Shown here one piece after another: positions 34,015-43,779 of a stretch of 64,000 nt of DNA. The stretch comes from Icerya purchasi. Its lineage: Eukaryota > Arthropoda > Insecta > Hemiptera > Monophlebidae. Position 1 is the stretch's first letter. Each line of letters begins with the position of its first letter. Under the pieces are notes generated by a model. That model saw only the letters and a list, made by a program, of their open reading frames with translations, did no database searches and was not told the origin of the DNA. The stretch spans positions 135,172,172 through 135,236,171 of the forward strand of contig CM077115.1 of NCBI GenBank assembly GCA_039619475.1, in the 5' to 3' direction. The translations under genes and the position numbers were made by a program.

Positions 34015-36573
34015 TTAAAATTGTATATTTGTTAACTGTAATTGATTAATATGACGTTTTAATGTATGACCACTGTCAAGTTTTATTAGGTAGTGTAGAT
34101 TACCATAGGTTTCTATGATTTTCCCAAACTGCCACTTTTCTTTTCCCTGATAATTGCGGCTTAATACACGATCTCCCACACATAATTTCCTTTTTGTGGT
34201 GAGTGTTCTTTTTGTTTTTGTTACTATAGGTTTCAGGATATCTAATTTTGAGCGAATTTTCCTTCCAAAATAAAGTTCAGATGCTGATTTATTCTCTTTT
34301 TCTTGTAATGGTGTAGTTCGGAGTCGAAATAAGATTACTCGTAGCTTATCTGCTATTGTTCCTGGTTCATTTTCCATAGCCTTGATTTTCCGTTTTAGTG
34401 TTTGTATCATTCGTTCTACAAGTCCATTTGTCATTGGATTATTTGGTGCTGAAAATTTTTGAAAAATCCCATAGGACTTGCAAAAATCTGTGAATTCACT
34501 ACTTTTAAAAATAATAGCATTGTCAGAAACTAAATAATTAGGAATTCCATGGACTGAAAAGATTTCTCTTAAGGCTTGTATAGTTGATTTTGATGTTGGA
34601 GCAGAACTGAACACTTGTGCCATTGGAAATTTTGAATACGCACCAACCAATACAAAAATATGGTATTGATCACTGATTGGTCCTGCAAAGTCTATATGGA
34701 CCCTTTCAAAACAGTTTCCTGGTCTTTCCCATACATGAGTTTTTGACATTGGACACATCCTTTGACATAATTTTCAATATCCTTATTTATTCCTTTCCAA
34801 TAGACATATTGTCTTGCCAAGGCTTTCATTTTCACAATTCCACTATGTGTATAATGTAATTCATGTAGAATTTTTTGATGCAAGGTTACTGGTATCCACA
34901 TGCGCTCATTTCGAAAAATAACATTTTGATATACAGATAGATTTCCTTCAACATTCTCCCCAGTCTGAAGTTGTTTTTTCAGTTTGTTTAATTCTGAATC
35001 ATTTTCCATTTCAGACTGAATTGTTTTGAAATCTAGATTTTCTATTGTAATTGTATTTACAGTATTTGCATAAATCATATTTGTGTTGATTTCTTTAAGG
35101 ATCTCTTCAGTTGTACTAGGCAGTGGTGATCTTGATAAATAATCTACATGACTGATCTCTTCCAATTTCCAGTGTTGAACAGTATAATTGAATTCAGATA
35201 AGAATGAGGCATATCTTAAAAGACGAAATGATGAAATACTTGGAAATTTTCCTTTTGGATTAAAGATATGAAATAATGGTTTATTGTCTGTCACTAATAC
35301 AAATTTCATTCCATATAGATAATTGAATAAACGTTTTATGACCCAATAGATGGCTAGAGCTTCTCTATCTATTTGGTTGTAGCCTTGCTCAGTTTTTGTT
35401 AAGCTTCTTGATATAAAGACTACTGGTTTTTCTTCATTATTGATTTGGTGTGCTAAAATTCCTGCTATTCCTACTAGTGAAGCATCACATGTAACTATTA
35501 TTGGTAGATTTGGATCAAATGGTCTAAGTACATTATCTGAAACTATGTCATTTTTTAATGATACAAATGCAGATTCACACTGAGCCGTCCATTTAAATGA
35601 GTTTACTTTTTCAAGTAGTTTTTGTATATATGGAATGTTTTTGTTGAAGCATTCGGTATAAATTTTGAATAATATGTCACTAATCCCAAAAATTGTTGCA
35701 CTTCCTTTTTATCTTTAGGTCTTGGTGCTTCTACAATTGCTCTGATCTTTTCTGGACATTTGGATATCTTATTATGTTCAATTACATATCCCAAATAAGT
35801 GATTTTTGTTTGGTAGAATTTACATTTATCAATATTGACATGTAAACTATTTTCCCTAAATCTTCTTAAACATGCATATAAGTGATTTTTGCATTCTTGG
35901 TATGTTGTTCCATAAATAACAATGTCATCAAAATAACTTGTAATTCCATCTAAACCGGTTAAAACTTTATCTAGAATTTTATGGAATATAGCTGGTGCAC
36001 TTTTGATACCAAAAGCTAATCGATTAAAATGAAAAATCCCTTGCAGTGTTGTCAGTGTTTGAATTGCTGCAGATTCTTCATTCATTTCAATATGATGATA
36101 TGCCTTATATAGATCAATGATGCAAAAATACTTTGCATTACAAAGATTATTATTACATCTTCAATTTTGGGTATTGGATAATACACATCTTTTAATCGTT
36201 CATTAACACCAACTTTATAATCAATACATAGGCGAATTCCTTCTTGATGTGGTTTTGGTACAATAACAGCTGGACTTCCCCAATCAGAGGTATCTACTTG
36301 GGTTATTATTCCTTGATTTTTTAGCTTTTGTAGTTCTTCTTCTGTTTTTGACCTTAATGAGTATGGTATTTCTCGAGGTTTAGTAAATACTGGTTTTGCA
36401 TTATTAATTAATTCTAAGGAACATTTAATATTCGGAATTTTGCCAATTTTTTGTTCAAATACATCTTGAAAAATCGATTTTAAAGCATTAACATCTGTTT
36501 TGATAACAGCTTCGTCAATTAAATTGATGGAATTGATCTCTTGCTGTTCCCCATCACAATCACTTAGCTCTAA
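34015..36573 (-). pseudogene. Gypsy pol (RT, RNase H, integrase), broken
   Basis: Continues in the gag frame after a TGA at 36574, then breaks near 36140, near 35610 and near 34745. RT core at 36085-35603 has an intact YFDDIVIYG box and FLGLVTYYSKFI. RNase H follows (VLVTDNKPLFHIF near 35295). The integrase zinc finger (HYTHSG...C-x2-C) is near 34850, and the catalytic core at 34758-34015 has HIDFAGPI, VSDNAIIF and NNPMTNGLVERM, that is D, D and E in their usual places. A basic C-terminus ends the frame. Three shifts prevent a full-length product. The short spacing to the LTR leaves no room for env. Confidence 0.85.
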
Positions 36574-37977
36574 TCATAATGGTCGTATCCAATCTCTTCC
36601 CATAATTGCTACTCGATTATTCTCATTTGTGATATAAAAGATTCCCTGTATAGAGCGGTTTTTGAATCGTACTTGAACTGAGCATTCACCACAACATTCA
36701 AAAATTTCTTGTGTATATGTATAAAATGATCTAATTTTTGATTTAAATTTTTTCTGCAAATTTAGTGTATTGAATAAATTACAGAGTAATATTGATATTG
36801 CAGCCCCACAGTCAACTTGTAATTTAACTGGCTGGCCATCTAAATAAACAGTTGCATAATAGCGATCTGAATTAGAATTACAATTTTTAATATTATAAAT
36901 ATCAGATATAGGTATAGGTTCTACAACATTAGATTCACTATTATGTTTTTTCTGGTTAGATTTCAATTTCATGAGTGTTGAGACACATACTTTCTCAACA
37001 TGGCCTTTCTTATTACAGCTTTTACATGAAAGTGTACTTTTATCACGTTTGCAGTCTTTCGCAAGATGATTATCATATCCACAATACATACACAATCTAT
37101 CAATTCCAAGGTGTTGATAATTAATTTTTCGCTTAAACGAGTTCGATCGCGCACGATTTTGATAATTTTGATTTAATCGAGTTTGGCTTTGGTGCCTCTG
37201 GTAGTTAAAATTACGATTTTTCGAACGCGGTTTATGTGTTGATGTTTTATTAACTTCAGTAGGTGATGATATTGGTCGATTATTAGCTATTTCTTTTGAT
37301 ACATTAATAGCAACCTCATGTGTTAACGCTACTTCTTTTATATCTTTGAAGGTTTTTTTATTTGATTGTATAGCTTTTTGTTGCATATTTTCATCTCTTA
37401 ATCCTCGTATAAATTGTGATAGCAAAAATATGTCAGAAATATCAGCCTCACATTTTGGACAATATAATTCACATTCAGTTATATACTTCTGTAACTCGCC
37501 GATGTAGTCTGTTACTGATTCGTGGCTTTTTTGTAATGCTGATAAAAATTTATGTTGTTGTAGTAATGCATTTTTTGGTGGACATCGCTCTGCAGTATAT
37601 CGTTTAATAATTTCACTATATGATGTATCCGTCACTTTATCTGGTGCTAGCATATTTACAGTTTTAGAATAATATTCAGGACCTATCAAATTGAGTAATG
37701 TTTGCTGTTTATCTATATCAGATGCGATATCAGCTACATTGAAATATATCTCTAATCGTTCTATATATTGTTTGAAATTCTCTCTTGATTCATCAAATGT
37801 TTCAAATTTGTAATCTTTTGTTTCTCGCGTTTTAGATATAGAAGACGAAGGTTTGTTTATTAACTGTTTAACTAAATTCATATATTCCATTTGCATTTTC
37901 ATTTGTTTCTCTAATATTGATTCTAAATCTTTAACATCGACAACTGCCGTGTTGGTTTCCGGTTTTGAATCTGTCAT
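36574..37977 (-). CDS. Gypsy gag with zinc knuckles and protease
   Basis: An intact 467-codon frame. Residues 1-220 are the capsid-like Gag region (YIERLEIYFNVADI, LLNLIGPEYY, VTDYIGELQKY). Residues 240-290 are Arg/Asn-rich. Two CCHC knuckles follow, C-x2-C-x4-H-x4-C starting CMYCGYDNH and CKSCNKKGH. Residues ~370-467 are a retropepsin-like domain with LQVDCGAAIS in place of the usual D-T/S-G-A, and MGRDWIRPL at the end. The catalytic Asp is kept but the Cys is unusual. The frame ends at a TGA, after which pol continues without a shift, so gag and pol were probably one frame originally or are joined by readthrough. Confidence 0.88.
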   Translation of the reverse strand: MTDSKPETNTAVVDVKDLESILEKQMKMQMEYMNLVKQLINKPSSSISKTRETKDYKFETFDESRENFKQYIERLEIYFNVADIASDIDKQQTLLNLIGPEYYSKTVNMLAPDKVTDTSYSEIIKRYTAERCPPKNALLQQHKFLSALQKSHESVTDYIGELQKYITECELYCPKCEADISDIFLLSQFIRGLRDENMQQKAIQSNKKTFKDIKEVALTHEVAINVSKEIANNRPISSPTEVNKTSTHKPRSKNRNFNYQRHQSQTRLNQNYQNRARSNSFKRKINYQHLGIDRLCMYCGYDNHLAKDCKRDKSTLSCKSCNKKGHVEKVCVSTLMKLKSNQKKHNSESNVVEPIPISDIYNIKNCNSNSDRYYATVYLDGQPVKLQVDCGAAISILLCNLFNTLNLQKKFKSKIRSFYTYTQEIFECCGECSVQVRFKNRSIQGIFYITNENNRVAIMGRDWIRPL

Positions 37978-38157
37978 TTTATATGTTTAATATGAATATA
38001 TGTATAAACAGGAGCCGTTTACGTGTAATAATAATAATTTTTGTACTCACAGATAATAAGTCCGTTTAAAATTATTTGATTGTAAATGGTATTGATAATC
38101 GTCTTCCGTGCACAAAAAAAAGTTATCACTGTATACTTAGAAAAAACAGTAAACCAA

Positions 38158-38172
38158 CCATTCTGGTCGCCA
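38158..38172 (-). other. Primer-binding site
   Basis: TGGCGACCAGAATGG on the minus strand, one base inside the 5' LTR. TGGCGACC-type starts are typical of insect Gypsy primer sites that match a tRNA 3' end; which tRNA was not determined. Confidence 0.7.
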
Positions 38173-38173
38173 C

Positions 38174-38444
38174 TTTTATGTCTTGAATTTGATACTTGAT
38201 TATATAATTAAGATACGTGAGTTCATATTGATAAAAAACATGATTCTTTTAACATTACATTTGATTATCGTTTTATATAGAAAAAGTAACATAAGTACAA
38301 GAGTACATAAGTACATGATACATGATAGAATGAATAACAACAATATATATATATATATATATTCTAACCCGATCATGATATATTGATATAATAATAATCG
38401 ATACTAAATACTATGTTACATAATAAAATGAAAATACATAACAA
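38174..38444 (-). repeat. Gypsy 5' LTR
   Basis: 271 bp, with the same ends as the 3' LTR and an additional 16 bp unit. Confidence 0.9.
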
Positions 38445-38448
38445 ACAC
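38445..38448. repeat. Gypsy target-site duplication, right (ACAC)
   Basis: Matches 33489-33492. R1-like sequence resumes here. Confidence 0.8.
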
Positions 38449-39015
38449 CAACTACCTTGATCATTGGGTCCTTCCTTTTTTAATGCAGTTTTGGTTTTTA
38501 TATTTGTTATATTGTTTGAAACTTCTTGCTTTTATCAAATTGGTTTACATCTTTAACACCAATTATAACTCTTTACGTTTATGTTGTTTTACAAATCCGA
38601 CATCAACTCCGATTTTACTTGTCTTGATTTTGTTTAAATCATTAATTCCTATCATCTGAATTACTTGTATCTTCGATGATTAAAGTTTCGTATTTATTTT
38701 TAGTTATTAAATTACTATTTGTAAGCAACTTAGTTTTTAATTTGGAAAAATAAGACGGTTTTTTATCTGAAATAACACCGGAAACTGTATATTTATTATG
38801 TTCTTTTCCGTATTTTTCTTTAACTCATTGAAGTTACTATTTAATTTATTTACATGCGTCTTTAACAAGTCTAAAGTTGTTACCAGGTTACCAATTTTTT
38901 GAAAAATTCCTTCTTTTAGTTTCACTTTCATATTGTGCGATTCATTAAGCAGTTGCTTAATATCATCTATGTATTTAATGCTAGTGTCGAAATAAGTATT
39001 TTCGACACTAGTCAT
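38449..39015 (-). pseudogene. R1-like ORF1, N-terminal part
   Basis: A 92-codon frame from 39015 to 38737 begins MTSVENTYFD and has a Lys/Asn/Leu heptad pattern that looks like a coiled coil (LLNESHNMKVKLKEGI, LLKTHVNKLNSNFNELK). Decayed frames continue down to the Gypsy junction. Many non-LTR ORF1 proteins start with a coiled coil. Position, immediately upstream of the zinc-knuckle part once the Gypsy element is removed, supports the call. Confidence 0.6.
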
Positions 39016-39619
39016 ATTCGCTACTAGAGATATGTATACATATACACGATGTATAAGTTAGATAAAAACAAAAGTAAACCGCTTCAATAGATTTAAATTA
39101 TCAAACGAACTCACCAAGTTAAAATCCTTATCAGCTAAACTGAACGCGAATCAATTGAACCGCACATCACAAACATCGATATAATATGATATATATATAT
39201 GCGCGGATAACGGAAACATGTAATTAAAAAAAAGAAATGTTTTATGGGTAGTTTCGTATTAATATTTTGGAAAAGTCTAGAATATGAAAAAGTTAAAAAT
39301 CGACGTTGTCTAAAATATCGATAACTAGTTGCGCAAAAATATTAACAAATACTGGGAAAACTTTACCTCACATATACCTTTTTTATTAACGAAATTACAC
39401 TTCTAAATACGAATAGCGTAAAAGCTATTTTAAAAAAGAAAAAAAACATGTATTTACATTACGTTATGCAAAGTTGCAGGGGATATAGTTTAAAACATTA
39501 AAGGGAAATAAATTCCGATAGTCTATATACACCTTGCTACTTACGCAAATATGGTACATATATCTAATTTTGTTGTTGTTTTTTTTGTATTTCGTAATTT
39601 AAAATGCTACGCAAATTAT

Positions 39620-39785
39620 AATATTCGAATTCCGATAGCTAAATTTATCTCTATTTTAGCAGCGTTTTATTTAAACTGTATTTTTGGATACGACATATTT
39701 TTCCTGTAGGTAATAGTAGTAGTCGGAATAAATCGTCTCGCACTGTTTAGTATTTTTAATTCAAAGTTTTATAAAAATAAGTAAC
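39620..39785 (+). repeat. Dispersed repeat, second copy of 24990-25170
   Basis: Same block order as the first copy (TTTAAACTGTAT, GAATAAATCGTCTCGCA, TTCAAAGTTTTATA). It ends at a poly-T run. Sequence from 39190 to 39620 is AT-rich with no recognised feature. Confidence 0.7.
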
Positions 39786-39786
39786 T

Positions 39787-39985
39787 TTAATTTTTTTTTT
39801 TTTTTTTATATATTTTAAAAATAAGTTGTGGGTCTCGCAGGCCAAATATGCCCGTTATGTGAGTGCCCAACACTCTTATTAACGTTTATTAAAATAGATA
39901 TATAGTACAAAAATTAAAACTAACTTAACTTATTCCATAAATAACAATAATAATAAAACTAGCATTATATTAAAGTAATAGTATT
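39787..39985 (-). repeat. Retroelement 3' end, second copy of 18328-18520
   Basis: Poly-T, then AATAAGTTGTGGGTCTCGC, TATGCCCGTTATGTGAGTGC and CCAACACTCTT. Read on the minus strand it ends in poly-A. No coding sequence of the element is attached. Confidence 0.75.
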
Positions 39986-40484
39986 ATACATACAAGGGCA
40001 GCCCTTATTTTTCAAGGTTAAAATTTTTAATCTCCCAACCGGTAGTCTTGTTCTCTTATATGAAAAAATCATAGCGTTAACATTTCAGCTAATTTGGTCA
40101 ACTTCAAGACGTTCCGATATGGCCAAGAAGATAGCGCCAATAGCGTGACTCGGCGCGCGCGCGAAGGTACACTTTCGCTGGTTCTTAGACAGAGTGGTTT
40201 AACAGGAACTCTCATTACAGGCTTAAAACGTTGAGACTATACTTGAAATATCACAATTTTTTCCTTAGCCTTCTTTCTCAGGTGAATAATTTTGTTGATA
40301 AGAATAAAAAATCGATGAAAACACATTTACAATTTGCCACAGAATGGACTAAGAAAGTTAAGTATTAATGCCAGACATGAGCGTCGATTTTTTCGCATCG
40401 AAGTATGTTTTTAGATGTTCCACTACCACTTGAAGCAGGTACTGTTTTTGTGCTGGGTAATGCCCTCAATTGGCGACCCCCCCC

Positions 40485-41420
40485 CTACTGTTTTTGATCT
40501 TCTTTGCGGATCAGTTTATTATTGTATTGTTCAGTTAATTGTACCCCACGTTCAGCTGCATCATTGACCACTTTTATTTTGGAGATTAATTCTCTACTTT
40601 TTAGGTAATCTTCGTCCTGCTCCCATTCACTTGGACTTCTGAGAAGAAAATCGGTGTTAATGCGAAATCTCCCAAAAAAATTCTTGGTTAGTGAATAGAC
40701 AAATTGATCTAGATTTCTCCTCGACATAAATTTTCCACGTCAGAAAATTTAATCTGCAATCGGTTCATGTCGACATCTTCTGTTGCGTCGAGATCCAGGT
40801 TTCTGTGCATTCTTTCTTTCACCTCATTACTGACATCGTTATCAAAGAGCGAAGCCAATTGCTTCCAGAGTTAGATACCATAAATGGCGAATAAATTGAT
40901 TTACACCACTTTTGAAACTTCTTCGTCTATTTTTCTTTGTAAGACTTCAGTTTTTTGTAGAAAATTAAAATCCGCATTTGGTGCTTTCATAGTAACCGGA
41001 GCTGAAAACCACACTTCCACATAAGTTGTCACAAAAAAAATACAAATGTCAGCTAAACCTTTCGCTTCTGAAGTTTTCAGCTTAAATTAATAGCGAGATA
41101 AATACATTTTCAAGGAGTATATGTCCTTAGACATCCACCTTGCGTCGTGGTGCATGGCTCCGAGATATCGAAATGAAAAATTATTTGGAGTTTCTCCTAG
41201 AAATACTAAGTATAGTTCTAAAAATTCTTGATAATCGTCAGGAGACTGATGTGCAGGAAAGTAATCAATTGGGATTTTCTGTCGTCGTTAAATGCTGATC
41301 TCATTTCTTCTTCCATTAATTCTGAGCGAAAATTGTGTCTTTATTCACATCTTTGACCACTTGTTTCGGAATTCTTTAAAAATAGTAGCAACATTTGGAC
41401 TACCAGAAGTGCGAGGCATT
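40485..41420 (-). pseudogene. Relic of a conserved arthropod hypothetical family
   Basis: The lowest part is an 80-codon frame with SPSEWEQDEDYLKSRELI and VVNDAAERGVQLTEQYN. Higher up, near 41130, the minus strand reads MHHDARWMSKDIYSLKMYL, and near 40810 a DVSNEVKERMHRN block. These blocks, in this order, recall a multicopy family of uncharacterised insect proteins often found near transposons; I know no function for it. Stops and shifts are frequent, so the gene is dead. The flanking 39985-40480 shows only a short CG-alternating tract (~40150) and a C-run (40478). Confidence 0.5.
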
Positions 41421-41539
41421 TTCAGTTTGAAAACAGTTCTTACAATGATTTCAAAAATGTGGTAACGACACACCAAATGTAATAATTTGCGATCGAGGAA
41501 CCGTTAGCACAAGTCCTTATCTTCGATGAAAATAGAGTT

Positions 41540-43360
41540 ACGCGCGATTATAATCGAAATTTCACGTTGGATGAATTACAAAAAGCAATAAAAAGTACAA
41601 AAAATTCGTCCCCAAGCCCCGATAACGTACACACAGAAATGTTAAAAAGTATGAGTACTTCAAACCTAAAAATCTTATTAAAACTCTACAACAAGATATG
41701 GAACACGCACAAAATATCGAGAAAATGGCTCGAATCCCATGTATCGATACTGAAACCAGGTAAATCCGCTTTTGAGCCAAATAGCTATCATCCAATTGCA
41801 CTAACATTAATACCATGCAAAATATTAGAAAAAATGGTTGTTGAGCGTTTACTGACCTATACATCGAAGAAAACCACCTAATCAACGAAAACCAAAGCGA
41901 ATTCAGAAAGTAGCGCTCAACAATTAACCAGCTAATTAAACTGCAACAGGAAACACTGGATGGTTTCACAACTGGAGAATATACTGTATGTGTTTTCTTC
42001 GATATTGAAAAGGCTTTCGACCGATTACCAAAATTATCTATCATGGAATCGTTAAAAAACCTAAACTTGAAAGGCAATCTACCACCTTTTCACCTAAGCA
42101 CGCCTAGGCACAATGTAGTACTCCAGCACACAAACTTAAGAAACAGATGCCCCGCAGAGGCTATAGCTAGTCCAATTATATTTAATCAAGAAGCCGGTAA
42201 AGTACTCTTTATTTGCTGACGATCTCGCCATTTATATCCGAGGCAAATCTATAACCAAAATACAGAACGCATTCTGTAAAACACGATAAATAATCTACAA
42301 AGATGGATAACGAACAAAGGACTCAGATTTTGACCAGAAAAAACAGTCGTACTAAATTTTCATAGAAAACGTCGTCCAAACCAGACATTAATCTCAAAAT
42401 CTACGAAACCTCCATCGCAAACACACAATCACACAAATTCCTGGGCCGATATTTCGATACGCGGATGAATTGGAAAATCTACATAAATCATGTCAAGTAA
42501 AGGGCAACTACCGGATTAAACCTACTAAAAAAAAAATGAGCTACTCAAAATGGGGAGCTGATAGATGGGGATCGATACTAGCCACCTTCAATTAGTAATC
42601 GATTACACGGCTCAATAATCTACGACACAGAAGCAAAAGTAGATCTTGATAAATTAAATACGGTTAGAAACTACGCTCTACACCTATGCATTAGAGCTTT
42701 TCGTACTAGTCCAATCACAAAACTTTACAAAGAAATAGGTGGTACCATCACGCTACAAACTAGAAGAATCCCCAATTATCTATAAAATATTACATCAAGG
42801 TCGCGGAAAATAAACATCCCCCAAATCATTTTAAAATGTTTCACTGCTATCTAGAAAAGCAATACACACGATACAAACCATTTGGGACTCGAATAAGAGA
42901 ACGCATAGCTGAGGTTGGAATCGACCCGTCAAACCTAGCTGCACTCAAAGAAATGGCGCATAAATTCGAATTGATTACACCACAAAATGCCACAGCATAC
43001 CAGATAAGTAGAAGGGGGGAAGTGATTCTGGCTAGAATACGCATAGGTCATACTCTATATACGCATAGTCCCCTATTCGCGGACAAAGCTCTGAGAAAAT
43101 GCCCACGGTGTAATAAAAACATCATCATCGTGCACATCGTTGAATTGTGTATAACATACAAATCGTTAAAAAATGAAATTCTCAGACGCGACTTAAGATA
43201 TGAAGATCTAAAGAAAGATAACGAGTCTGTATGCGGTAAATTATTCAGATTTTCAGAGACTACAGGCTTATATCAACTGAATTTAAAACTTTCTATGAAT
43301 TCATTAACTAGTGTATTTTTGTGTTCTGGTATTTTGTTATGTTTAATTGTTTATATTTAA
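41540..43360 (+). pseudogene. I-like non-LTR ORF2 relic (RT to C-terminal Cys/His)
   Basis: Starts inside the RT entry (LQKAIKSTKNSSPSPDNVHTEML, then KISRKWLESHVSILKPGKS and SYHPIALTLIPCKILEKMV). Around 42000 it has FDIEKAFDRLPK, then decayed palm sequence with a damaged A-D-D region near 42220. A 174-codon open part at 42836-43360 has ILARIRIGHTLYTHSPL and C-x2-C-x8-H-x4-C, the C-terminal Cys/His motif of I-type elements. Several stops and shifts lie between. It is a different family from the intact element at 45.8-52 kb. Confidence 0.75.
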
Positions 43361-43470
43361 ACGCTAAAAAATCGTTATGTATTTTGTTACATTATTTTGA
43401 AGTTAGAAGACGCTAAAGGTCCAACAGGCCAGGCGTCTCTAATTAAAAACCTTTAAATAAAAATAAATAA
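43360..43470 (+). repeat. I-like element 3' end, first copy
   Basis: GACGCTAAAGGTCCAACAGGCC and GGCGTCTCTAATTAAAAACC followed by an A-rich AAATAAA tail. A second copy lies at 43670-43770. Confidence 0.75.
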
Positions 43471-43504
43471 AAATAGAAGCACAATAACGTATTTCCTGGT
43501 AATA

Positions 43505-43650
43505 TGTTCAGCTTTCGGCATCGGTCCTCCCGACTGTATTGGTCTTCTCTTTTCTCAGAACACAAATGTTTTCTTCATAAGGAACACACCTTGGCTTCCT
43601 TTATTGATGTTTTTTGTCGATTTTAATAATGTTCATCTAACAACTCCGAG
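43505..43650 (+). pseudogene. Short RT fragment related to ORF2 at 48129-51869
   Basis: The stretch corresponds to 49741-49890 of the intact element: FGFR-type start, CCTCCCGACTGTAT, GCTTCCTTTATTGATGTTT and AATAATGTTCATCTA. It is bounded on both sides by copies of the other I-like family's 3' end. Confidence 0.7.
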
Positions 43651-43669
43651 GAATAAAATAGCAATTAAA

Positions 43670-43770
43670 CGTTAAAAAATCGTCATGTATTTCGTTACAC
43701 ATTGTTGCGAAGTTAAAAAATGCTAAAGGCCCAACATGTCGGGCGTCTTTAAATAAAAACCTTAAATAAT
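43670..43770 (+). repeat. I-like element 3' end, second copy
   Basis: About 85% like 43360-43470 (AATCGTCATGTATTTCGTTAC, GCTAAAGGCCCAACATG, GGCGTCTTTAAATAAAAACC), with an AAATAATAAATAA tail. The copies are in direct orientation. Confidence 0.75.
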
Positions 43771-43779
43771 AAATAACTC

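Larger units (their letters stand above)
33493..38444 (-). mobile_element. Gypsy-type LTR retrotransposon
   Basis: Complete element on the minus strand: 5' LTR at 38174-38444, primer-binding site, gag-protease, pol, polypurine tract and 3' LTR at 33493-33747. It lies inside ORF1 of the R1-like element. The LTRs differ by a 16 bp duplication and about four substitutions, so insertion is fairly recent. No envelope-like frame was found; 33760-34015 has only short repeats such as CTGGTATTGA/CTGGTGTTGA. Confidence 0.92.
25195..39190 (-). mobile_element. R1-like non-LTR retrotransposon, split by two insertions
   Basis: Read from high to low coordinates: ORF1 (39015-38449, then 33470-33002), endonuclease (~32690-32285), RT (31912-30835), RT C-terminal domain (26039-25289), and an A-tail seen as poly-T at 25195-25220. 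Removing the RTE-like insert (26052-30818 plus its duplicated 12 bp) and the Gypsy insert (33493-38444 plus 4 bp) leaves about 4.3 kb of host element. All frames are broken by stops and shifts. A conserved C-terminal Cys/His cluster and R1-style zinc knuckles support the R1/LOA group. The 5' end is not sharply defined; TA runs lie near both ends. Confidence 0.8.

Noticed and set aside
41562..42077. 171-codon minus-strand frame opposite the I-like relic
   Set aside because: The plus strand carries recognisable RT motifs in the same interval; the minus frame has none.
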